Of a stretch of 9,105 nucleotides of DNA, positions 1 through 5,212 are shown piece by piece. The notes below the pieces were generated by a model that made no database searches, was not told the origin of the DNA, and saw only the letters and a list, made by a program, of their open reading frames with translations. The stretch is from NCBI GenBank assembly GCA_030632625.1, contig DAOVUK010000088.1, positions 1 to 9,105 of the forward strand, read 5' to 3'. Origin of the DNA: Gammaproteobacteria bacterium. Lineage in GTDB: Bacteria; Pseudomonadota; Gammaproteobacteria; GRL18. Made by a program: the position numbers and the translations under genes. How positions within the stretch are numbered: the first letter of the stretch is position 1; every line of letters begins with the position of its first letter.

Positions 1-7
1 AGATTTT

Positions 8-358
8 TTATAGGGGCTGATCCCCGACATGAATGACGGAGTATTTCGCTTCGTCTGTTAAGAGATTTTTGGATAAATGATTTTCTTGTTCTTTATGATG
101 CCATATACGCAAGATAGTAATTTCTTTTGGGCGTATTAAGTAGCGTGCTGTGTAGTTACCAGTAATTAAGTCTCGAACCAGATCAGGATTTGGTGCTTTT
201 TCTACTTTAACGCCAATATAAGGAAAAGATTTTAATTCATTAATACCTTTTTTAATTGATGTTGCAATACGCTTTGCTGCTTGAGGATTTTTTATTTCAA
301 TGAACTCTCTCAGGCGAATTAAATCATTGATTGATTCTGGAGAATATGAAAGTTTCAT
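8..358 (-). CDS. ParE/RelE-superfamily toxin of a type II toxin-antitoxin pair
   Basis: A 116-residue protein with the pattern of the RelE/ParE toxin fold: an N-terminal strand (MKLSYSPES), an alpha-helical hairpin at about residues 9-45 (INDLIRLREFIE, then NPQAAKRIATSIKKGI), the LKSFPYIG turn at about 43-50, and the strands RDLITGNYTARYLI and EITILRIWHHKE. Family members either cleave ribosome-bound mRNA (RelE) or poison DNA gyrase (ParE); the sequence does not say which. The 'P.iG' and 'R.l..g.y..ry' signatures favour the ParE-like side. The gene follows the antitoxin with a 4-base ATGA overlap (355-358), so the two are translationally coupled, which fits the lack of a good Shine-Dalgarno of its own. 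The C-terminal tail after WHHKE (about 25 residues) is longer than in many members. The family assignment is firm; the cellular target is not. Confidence 0.88.
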   Translation of the reverse strand: MKLSYSPESINDLIRLREFIEIKNPQAAKRIATSIKKGINELKSFPYIGVKVEKAPNPDLVRDLITGNYTARYLIRPKEITILRIWHHKEQENHLSKNLLTDEAKYSVIHVGDQPL

Positions 359-621
359 CTTTTTGGCGGCTCAAGTTCATTTTCAGAACCCCAACTATCA
401 AGCCAGTCATTCACTGCTTTTTCATCGACAGATTTGCCAGATTTTACAGAATCAATAGCTTCAATTGCTTCTACCCATCTCTGATCATCAATGGCTCTAC
501 GCTCTAAAAATTCTTTAATTGCCTGATTAATAAGATAGTTTTTACTTCTATCTAGCTTTTTAGACAAATTTTCAAGAGGATTTTCAATTTCAGGTTGTAG
601 TCTCACACTTGTAACACCCAT
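355..621 (-). CDS. Ribbon-helix-helix (CopG/RelB-like) antitoxin
   Basis: An 88-residue protein whose first half is a ribbon-helix-helix DNA-binding domain: the strand TSVRLQPEI (residues 4-12), helix A with ENLSKKLDRSKNYLI, and helix B with NQAIKEFLERR. The second half is acidic and probably wraps the toxin (VEAIEAIDSVKSG...VNDWLDSWG), as in other RHH antitoxins. The start is supported by an AGGTG Shine-Dalgarno five bases upstream of ATG. Antitoxin-first order, the 4-base overlap with the toxin, and a palindrome over the predicted transcription start (639-651) fit autoregulation by the antitoxin or the toxin-antitoxin complex. A conserved Trp pair near the C-terminus is visible but its role is unknown to me. 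Confidence 0.87.
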   Translation of the reverse strand: MGVTSVRLQPEIENPLENLSKKLDRSKNYLINQAIKEFLERRAIDDQRWVEAIEAIDSVKSGKSVDEKAVNDWLDSWGSENELEPPKR

Positions 622-638
622 ACGGCACCTATACTTTG

Positions 639-651
639 AATACTATGTATT
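639..651. promoter_or_regulatory. Candidate antitoxin operator (inverted repeat AATAC-TAT-GTATT)
   Basis: A perfect inverted repeat with five-base arms (639-643 and 647-651) around TAT, starting three bases downstream of the predicted -10 box and covering the predicted start point. RHH antitoxins commonly bind short palindromes in this position. That it is the operator is inference from position. Confidence 0.42.
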
Positions 652-653
652 AC

Positions 654-682
654 ATTGTAGGTTAATAGTTGTTTTTTTTCAA
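654..682 (-). promoter_or_regulatory. Sigma-70-type promoter of the toxin-antitoxin pair
   Basis: On the minus strand, TTGAAA (682-677) is followed by exactly 17 bases and then TACAAT (659-654), each matching the -35/-10 consensus at five of six positions. The spacer contains an A-tract. Transcription should start near 647, about 26 bases before the antitoxin ATG. Confidence 0.65.
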
Positions 683-717
683 TGTGGGTGGAAATGGTTG
701 AGTTTATAACAGCTTAG

Positions 718-752
718 CGTTTATATGATGTGCGAAGCATGACATATAAACG
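718..752. repeat. Perfect 10-bp inverted repeat forming an extended hairpin
   Basis: The arms CGTTTATATG (718-727) and CATATAAACG (743-752) are exact reverse complements. Inside them, after one A-A mismatch, the sequence pairs again (TGC with GCA plus two G-T pairs if transcribed) to a GAA loop. No T-tract follows on either strand, so a plain intrinsic terminator is unlikely. A shorter repeat (TATGGG at 763-768, CCCATA at 784-789) lies just beyond it. Its role is unknown. Confidence 0.6.
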
Positions 753-1100
753 TCAACAGCGGTATGGGCTCATGACGCAATTACCCATAATTATTGTCAA
801 TTACTGCTGAAGGTATCATAATTTATTACGTCAACCGACTAATAATTTTTTGAACGAATCCTATCTATTTATAAATTCGTCCATTTGTCTTTATTTTTAA
901 CAGCAGTGATTTTTTTTGCAACCACTTTATTCAAAGAATTGATTTTATTGATCATTTCTTTTCAGAATTAATTATTTTTGTACCTATATTCCTACATTTT
1001 TTTACAAGCTGTCATATAAAAACCACCCTTACGACGTTTATTTATTTTTTTGTCCAACACGTGAGACATTTTTTCACTTTTATTCAAGCATCCTGATAAT

Positions 1101-1137
1101 CCCTGATTTTTCGTGTATTAACGATAAAAAAACAGGG
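1101..1137. repeat. Imperfect inverted repeat with an A/T-rich stem
   Basis: CCCTGATTTTTCGT (1101-1114) can pair with ACGATAAAAAAACAGGG (1121-1137) with small bulges, around a short GTATTA loop. The CCCTG/CAGGG ends give it a GC clamp. It lies about 210 bases before the rhodanese gene and may be a remnant of a mobile repeat or a terminator-like hairpin. Confidence 0.35.
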
Positions 1138-1249
1138 TTTAATCACAACAATCCGTACTTTTATTGGAGATATTAGTCTGGTTAATGATCTTTTTTATGG
1201 TCATAGCTAAAATAATATTGTCATCATTTAAGTGAACTCATTATTATGA

Positions 1250-1268
1250 ATCAGTGACGAACACTGAT
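1250..1268. promoter_or_regulatory. Palindrome ATCAGTG-N5-CACTGAT upstream of the rhodanese promoter
   Basis: Two perfect seven-base arms (1250-1256 and 1262-1268) around ACGAA. The palindrome ends 15 bases before the -35 box at 1284, a position suited to an activator acting next to RNA polymerase. The regulator is unknown and binding is inference. Confidence 0.4.
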
Positions 1269-1283
1269 GAATTTTATTCTTAT

Positions 1284-1312
1284 TTGACCAATTAATTTTT
1301 ATAAGCTATAAA
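1284..1312 (+). promoter_or_regulatory. Near-consensus sigma-70 promoter of the rhodanese gene
   Basis: TTGACC (1284-1289), a 17-base spacer, then TATAAA (1307-1312); each hexamer matches the consensus at five of six positions. Transcription would start near 1319, leaving a leader of about 25 bases before the ATG at 1345. Confidence 0.68.
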
Positions 1313-1344
1313 TTATAGAGTAGATAATTTAACCGGATAAGAGC

Positions 1345-2208
1345 ATGAAAAAATTAATTATTAGCCTTATATCGACCTTTTTATTACTTGGCTTGCCGAG
1401 TGTATATGCAAACACCTCTGATACCTCATCTGATAAACTCTATCCTAATCGAAAATTTTATCCCCAATTGAGCTATATTTCAACAGAACAAATGGTCAAT
1501 GCGGTCAGTAAAGGAAAATATAATGTGGTAGATGCCAGACCGACTCTTGCATATTCGACATTACATATCAAAGAAGCTGAAAATTTTTCTGTAGGAGACA
1601 AGCAGTTTAATGAAAAAATAATGCTTCTTATAAACAAAAATAATAAACCAATTGTCTTTTATTGTGGTGGATTAGCCTGTTTGAAAAGCTATAAAGCAAG
1701 TAATAAAACAATTCAGGAGTTACAAAAAAGAGACATTACACGAGAAGTTTATACCTATGATTCAGGTATCAGTGCTTTTGCCCATGCCAGTCCTGAGTGG
1801 GTATTGAAAAACGGTAAAGAAGTTTCCCCGGAAAATCCATTGCTGGATATGACAAAAATAAAAAAACATGCAAAAAGTGCAGCAGATTTTACTCATGCAA
1901 TCAATACAGATGAAGAGAATCAATATATTATTTTAGATGTAAGAGAAAAAAATCAGCAAATGCTAAGAAAACTGTTTACTTTTAAAAGAGAAAAAAAACT
2001 GACTCTTTTAAATCCTGAAAAAATGACTATTTTTCTAAATACGGTAAAGGGCTCAGGTAAAACATTAATGGTTTATGGCTCTGTTGAAAAGCAAATCGAA
2101 TCACTCTATCCCTTAATCCAGACAGCCGGAATAAAAAGATGGTATTATCTTGAGGGCGGTGAAGTGGCGTATAGTAAGTACATGATTAAACAGCATGTGA
2201 CCAATTAA
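1345..2208 (+). CDS. Exported tandem rhodanese-domain protein, second domain without active cysteine
   Basis: A 287-residue protein. Residues 1-22 form a typical Sec signal peptide (KK, a hydrophobic core LIISLISTFLLLGLP, and a VYA cleavage site before N23), so the mature protein is probably periplasmic. The first rhodanese domain (about 42-155) shows the VVDAR strand (61-65), the active-site loop YCGGLAC with the presumed sulfur-carrying Cys107, and the closing YDSGISAFA segment. The second domain (about 170-282) keeps the ILDVR strand (196-200) and WYYLEGG (266-272), but the catalytic position reads VYGSV (243-247) with no cysteine, so it should be catalytically inactive. Family members transfer sulfane sulfur or act as sulfur carriers; the substrate here is unknown. 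The gene stands alone, with its own promoter upstream and a likely terminator after the stop. The ribosome binding site (GGATAAGAGC before ATG) is weak but the signal peptide fixes the start. Confidence 0.88.
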   Translation: MKKLIISLISTFLLLGLPSVYANTSDTSSDKLYPNRKFYPQLSYISTEQMVNAVSKGKYNVVDARPTLAYSTLHIKEAENFSVGDKQFNEKIMLLINKNNKPIVFYCGGLACLKSYKASNKTIQELQKRDITREVYTYDSGISAFAHASPEWVLKNGKEVSPENPLLDMTKIKKHAKSAADFTHAINTDEENQYIILDVREKNQQMLRKLFTFKREKKLTLLNPEKMTIFLNTVKGSGKTLMVYGSVEKQIESLYPLIQTAGIKRWYYLEGGEVAYSKYMIKQHVTN

Positions 2209-2209
2209 A

Positions 2210-2235
2210 CAGGTGGAAACTCCCTGCTTATTTTT
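2210..2235 (+). terminator. Probable intrinsic terminator of the rhodanese gene
   Basis: CAGG (2210-2213) pairs with CCTG (2223-2226). Two further inner pairs follow beyond one mismatch, closing an AAA loop. TTATTTTT follows at 2228-2235. The stem is short, so termination may be inefficient. Confidence 0.42.
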
Positions 2236-2370
2236 ATAGTTTAAACCTCTGAGAATAAAAAATGCATTATCAATGCTTGCATGTATATAATCTTTGCTAT
2301 GTAAATGTCTGGTCACTCAATTTTATTCAACGCCAGCCACAAAAATTCTTTTTTTTGCTATAGTTATTTA

Positions 2371-2530
2371 GGGCCTTGGAAATAATAAATTTTCCAAGTT
2401 TTACGCAGCAATTTTATTCAGATTCAAGGCGTGATAAAGGGCGCATAGTCAGCCTACGCAACCTTTATTACAACGCAGAAGCTGGATAAAAGGTCAAGTA
2501 AAACTGGAACATTTATTTTTTCCACGGCCC
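2371..2530. mobile_element. MITE-like palindromic element, family A (160 bp)
   Basis: The whole 160-base stretch is an imperfect palindrome. The left end (GGGCCTTGGAAATAATAAAT) matches the reverse complement of the right end (GGGCCGTGGAAAAAATAAAT) at all but two positions, and the similarity continues through GTTTTAC and inward to a centre near 2450 (GCGCATAG / CCTACGC). TTA occurs directly outside both ends (2368-2370 and 2531-2533), a possible short target duplication. There is no coding capacity. Terminal repeats, palindromy and size are typical of miniature inverted-repeat transposable elements moved in trans by a transposase encoded elsewhere. The family is not one I can name. Confidence 0.75.
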
Positions 2531-2569
2531 TTACATCTTGTCCATTTATTTGTGTTGCTTAGAGCTTTT

Positions 2570-4108
2570 ATGCCAGAAAATCGCCAGTTAAACAATTTTA
2601 TTCATAAAGCAGACATTGCCGCTCTCCCTGTTTTACCCCATACTCTCCAGATGCTTAAGGCAGCACTGGAAAAGCCCAGTTTTAATTATCATCATCTGGA
2701 TAATATTCTCCAGTTCGACCCTGCCTGTATGATCAACCTTCTAGCTTATGCCAATCAAGAAATCAATAAAGACTTTGACAAAGAAATCAGCCAGGTTGAA
2801 CATGCTGCAATGTTTTTGGGGATGGATCGCTTAGAGCGTTTTATTAATAATATTACTTCACTCTATAGTGTCAGTAACAGGAAAATTGCCGATAAACTGT
2901 CCAGACTTCAGCACCGGGGTGTTCACGCTGCTTTCCAGGCGAAAAATTTTGCCCGGCTAATTAATGATTCATCTGTGGCTGAAATATATACCAGTGCATT
3001 AGTCACTCCGGTATCTGAACTGGTTTGCTGGCATCTTGAACCGCTCAAAGCTCAAAAAGTTGAATTATTAGTTTATGTTAAACAAGTCAACTATGAACAG
3101 GCACAGCGTGAAGTTTTTGGCTTCAGCTATCATGAACTGGCTGAGGCATTAACGCATCATTGGAAAATCCCTCATCTGTTTTTAGAGAGACAGGAAATGC
3201 AGGATCTGGATGATGCCTCCAAAGCAATAAAATGTCTGTATCTGGCAGAAAAATGCAGTATCATTGCTGAGCAAGGCTGGTACTATGATGACATGTATGA
3301 ACATATCAGCCTTTGTGCAGAGACACTGCATTATAATGAGGGGCGAATTACTCTGGAAACCCATAAAACTGCAGTCTATATGGCCGATAATGCCAGAGAG
3401 CTTTTTCCTGTTCAGGCGACGCCGGCTTATCTGGCCTTATTACCTGGAAAAGTTCCCTATACACAAGTCATCCAGATAGAAGAAAAGAAAAAAATACCGG
3501 TCAAAAAAGTGAAATCCGCTGCACAGCAGAAGATGACCGACTCAAAACCACAACAGGTTAAAATACCCAGCGTTAATTTAATCAACTCCGCTAATGATTT
3601 TCCCGGCCTGGTAAAAATAACCATGGATGCGCTTCTTGAAACAAAAGCATTCAGTCGAGTCGGATTTATGGTGTTGAGCAAAGATAAAAAGCAATTACAA
3701 TTCCGCAGTTTAAGAGGTCACAGCAGTAAAAAATTTACTGAAACCACTCTTAAGATGCAGCCAGCCAACTTATTTTCTAAACTGCTGATAAAACCCCAGA
3801 CCATTTTCATTAATCAACTCAACTATCAGAAGTTTGCTCCGATTATTAATACAGCAATGCAGGACATGCTCAATGTTCAGGAATTTATTGCTAAATCAGT
3901 TCATGTGAACGGCAAGGCCATTGGTTTATTTTATATGGACAAACACCCGTTAGATTCTGCTGAAGGCTCCTTGCCAGCTGAAGGCTCTTTGCCAGCTGAA
4001 GGCTCTTTACCAGCTGAAGGCTCTACTCAGGCAATCCAGATAGAAGACTTCAATCAAATGAAAAAAATTGCTGCTCTATTTGATAAACAGCGCAAAATTA
4101 TCAGCTAA
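2570..4108 (+). CDS. HDOD-domain signalling protein with C-terminal GAF-like domain
   Basis: A 512-residue cytoplasmic protein with no signal peptide or membrane segment. Residues about 14-205 fit an HDOD domain: ALPVLPHTLQMLKAAL at the start, NILQFDPACMINLLAYAN, then VEHAAMFLGMDRLERFI. HDOD domains are relatives of HD phosphohydrolases that lack the metal-binding HD pair and act in bacterial signalling, so no enzymatic activity is expected. A lysine-rich linker follows (about 303-332). Residues about 343-507 look like a GAF domain (SRVGFMVLSKDKKQLQFRSLRG, NGKAIGLFYMDK), a possible ligand-sensing module; this call is weaker. The GAF-like part carries a tandem AEGSLP repeat at 464-485. ATG at 2570 is chosen because AGAG lies five bases upstream; an in-frame GTG at 2552 would add six residues but has no ribosome binding site. 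A MITE-like element ends at 2530. The gene ends 15 bases from the convergent recR. Confidence 0.85.
   Translation: MPENRQLNNFIHKADIAALPVLPHTLQMLKAALEKPSFNYHHLDNILQFDPACMINLLAYANQEINKDFDKEISQVEHAAMFLGMDRLERFINNITSLYSVSNRKIADKLSRLQHRGVHAAFQAKNFARLINDSSVAEIYTSALVTPVSELVCWHLEPLKAQKVELLVYVKQVNYEQAQREVFGFSYHELAEALTHHWKIPHLFLERQEMQDLDDASKAIKCLYLAEKCSIIAEQGWYYDDMYEHISLCAETLHYNEGRITLETHKTAVYMADNARELFPVQATPAYLALLPGKVPYTQVIQIEEKKKIPVKKVKSAAQQKMTDSKPQQVKIPSVNLINSANDFPGLVKITMDALLETKAFSRVGFMVLSKDKKQLQFRSLRGHSSKKFTETTLKMQPANLFSKLLIKPQTIFINQLNYQKFAPIINTAMQDMLNVQEFIAKSVHVNGKAIGLFYMDKHPLDSAEGSLPAEGSLPAEGSLPAEGSTQAIQIEDFNQMKKIAALFDKQRKIIS
3959..4024 (+). repeat. 18-bp in-frame tandem repeat, 3.7 copies, inside the HDOD/GAF gene
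   Basis: Units begin at 3959, 3977, 3995 and 4013 (GCTGAAGGCTCYTTRCCA; the last is cut after 12 bases) and encode repeated AEGSLP. The copies differ at only two third-codon positions, so the expansion is recent. Because the unit is a multiple of three, gain or loss of copies changes loop length without breaking the frame. Confidence 0.93.
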
Positions 4109-4123
4109 GGCTCATCAGAACAC

Positions 4124-4723
4124 TTACTGAAAATCCTGCCGCCCATTAAAAGCGTGACCTAAAGTGGAGCCGTCAATATATTCCAGCTCACCTCCCAAAG
4201 GGACACCGTGGGCAATACGAGTGATTTTACTGCTTAAAGGTTTTAGCATTTCAACCAGATAATGCGCTGTCGCTTCACCTTCTACAGTAGTATTGGTCGC
4301 CAGAATAATTTCTTTTATATCTTCAGTTTCAACTCGCTGCCTGAGTTTGTCCAGATGCAATTCCTGTGGTCCTATGCCATCAAGAGGTGATAAATGCCCC
4401 ATCAGGACAAAATAGGTACCATGATAGGAACCGGACTGCTCAATAGCGTAAACATCAGAAGGTGTTTCAACCACACAAAGCACTTGTCGATCGCGTTTTG
4501 CTGACTGACAGATATCACAAAACTCATATTCGGTTAGAATGCGGCAACTTTGACAGTGTCCTACCAGTTCTGCAGCCTGATTTAAGGCATGAGACAACTT
4601 CCTTGCCCCCTGTCTATCCCGCTCTAGCAGATGATAAGCCATACGCTGTGCGGATTTGGCTCCGACTCCCGGCAAGCTTCGCAAACTGTCAATGAGCTGT
4701 TTAATCAGTGGTGAATGAGCCAT
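4124..4723 (-). CDS. recR: Recombination mediator RecR
   Basis: A 199-residue protein of normal RecR length. In order: an N-terminal helix-hairpin-helix ([20 protein letters not shown], about 14-33), a four-cysteine zinc finger (Cys57, Cys60, Cys69, Cys72 in CQSC...CDIC), and a Toprim domain (about 80-175) with [20 protein letters not shown] and [12 protein letters not shown], ending in the conserved [17 protein letters not shown] segment (here AHGVPLGG, 171-178). RecR works with RecO, and with RecF, to load RecA onto SSB-coated single-stranded DNA at gaps. It is the last gene of the dnaX-ybaB-recR group, 131 bases after ybaB. That gap is longer than usual and contains a tandem repeat and a strong hairpin, so expression may be partly uncoupled. 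The Shine-Dalgarno is poor (only GGA well upstream of ATG). The identification is secure. Confidence 0.97.
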   Translation of the reverse strand: MAHSPLIKQLIDSLRSLPGVGAKSAQRMAYHLLERDRQGARKLSHALNQAAELVGHCQSCRILTEYEFCDICQSAKRDRQVLCVVETPSDVYAIEQSGSYHGTYFVLMGHLSPLDGIGPQELHLDKLRQRVETEDIKEIILATNTTVEGEATAHYLVEMLKPLSSKITRIAHGVPLGGELEYIDGSTLGHAFNGRQDFQ

Positions 4724-4762
4724 ATAAAGATTGTCCGGTTGAGCAGGATGAGCATTCTTATA

Positions 4763-4804
4763 AACTAAAAGTTATGAACTGAAAGTTATGAACTAAAGCT
4801 TATG
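4763..4804. repeat. Three tandem 14-bp repeats between ybaB and recR
   Basis: AACTAAAAGTTATG (4763-4776), AACTGAAAGTTATG (4777-4790) and AACTAAAGCTTATG (4791-4804) are adjacent copies differing by one to three bases. A fourth partial copy (AAC) begins at 4805. They lie in the recR leader on the minus strand. No function can be assigned. Confidence 0.85.
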
Positions 4805-4808
4805 AACG

Positions 4809-4834
4809 AATCATTCTGTTCAAACAGAATGATT
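4809..4834 (-). other. Perfect 12-bp hairpin between ybaB and recR
   Basis: AATCATTCTGTT (4809-4820) and AACAGAATGATT (4823-4834) are exact reverse complements, giving a stem of about 11 pairs with a four-base loop. No T-tract follows on the minus strand, so it is not a standard intrinsic terminator. It could stabilise the ybaB mRNA 3' end, be a processing site, or attenuate readthrough into recR. Confidence 0.6.
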
Positions 4835-4854
4835 GTATTCAGCATAGGATAAAA

Positions 4855-5175
4855 CTAAAAAGGGAGTTTAAAACCAGGAGGCAGGTTCAAACCATCCGTC
4901 ATACCGGACATTTTGCTTTTAGATTCTTTTTCAATCTGTCGAACTGCATCGTTTACCGCAGCAGCAAGCAGATCTTCCAGCATTTCTTTGTCATCCATAA
5001 CACTGTCATCAATATTAACCCGACGGATATCATGACGTCCGGTCATGACAACAGTGACCATACCACCACCTGCTTCACCATTGACTTCCATATTAGCAAG
5101 TTCAGCCTGAGATTTTTGCATATCTTCCTGCATTTTCTGGGCTTGTTTCATTAAGCCGCCTAAGCCACCTTTCAT
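4855..5175 (-). CDS. ybaB: YbaB/EbfC family nucleoid-associated protein
   Basis: A 106-residue protein of standard YbaB/EbfC length. It has the glycine-rich start [20 protein letters not shown], the long first helix (about 7-28), the [23 protein letters not shown] beta region (about 31-53), and the second helix [20 protein letters not shown] (about 66-85), ending with a Gly/Pro tail ([11 protein letters not shown]). Family members are dimers that bind DNA and are nucleoid-associated; their exact role is not settled. The start is fixed by an AAGGAAG Shine-Dalgarno a few bases before ATG. The gene begins 37 bases after the dnaX stop, consistent with one transcription unit, which is its usual place between dnaX and recR. 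Confidence 0.95.
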   Translation of the reverse strand: MKGGLGGLMKQAQKMQEDMQKSQAELANMEVNGEAGGGMVTVVMTGRHDIRRVNIDDSVMDDKEMLEDLLAAAVNDAVRQIEKESKSKMSGMTDGLNLPPGFKLPF

Positions 5176-5212
5176 ATTACTTCCTTCTTTAACCTAAATA
5201 GTTACAATAATT

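Larger units (their letters stand above)
622..1344. other. 720-base AT-rich intergenic region between divergent genes
   Basis: No open reading frame worth calling and no recognisable tRNA or known RNA gene. The left edge holds the toxin-antitoxin promoter, the right edge the promoter of the rhodanese gene. In between are T-rich stretches and several inverted repeats (718-752, 763-789, 854-880, 1101-1137, 1250-1268), listed separately where they are good enough. The low-complexity composition suggests decayed sequence or a long regulatory spacer. Confidence 0.6.

Noticed and set aside
1..28. GGGG-CTGAT-CCCC hairpin at the toxin 3' end as terminator
   Set aside because: On the minus strand the hairpin is followed by an A-tract, not a T-tract, and it lies within coding sequence.
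705..789. Possible integron attC site around the 718-752 hairpin near a toxin-antitoxin pair
   Set aside because: A left TTATAAC is present, but no matching right-hand GTTRRRY core pairs with it and no integrase or cassette array is seen.
2113..2316. 67-codon open frame on the minus strand at the end of the rhodanese gene
   Set aside because: Mostly antisense to a well-supported gene, with no recognisable domain or ribosome binding site.
3182..3681. Several short open frames on both strands inside the HDOD gene
   Set aside because: All overlap the long HDOD/GAF reading frame and lack any family signature.
4462..4695. 77-codon open frame antisense to recR
   Set aside because: Shadow of the conserved recR coding sequence.
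4763..4804. Short direct repeats as a CRISPR array
   Set aside because: The units are 14 bases and directly adjacent with no spacers; no cas genes are present.
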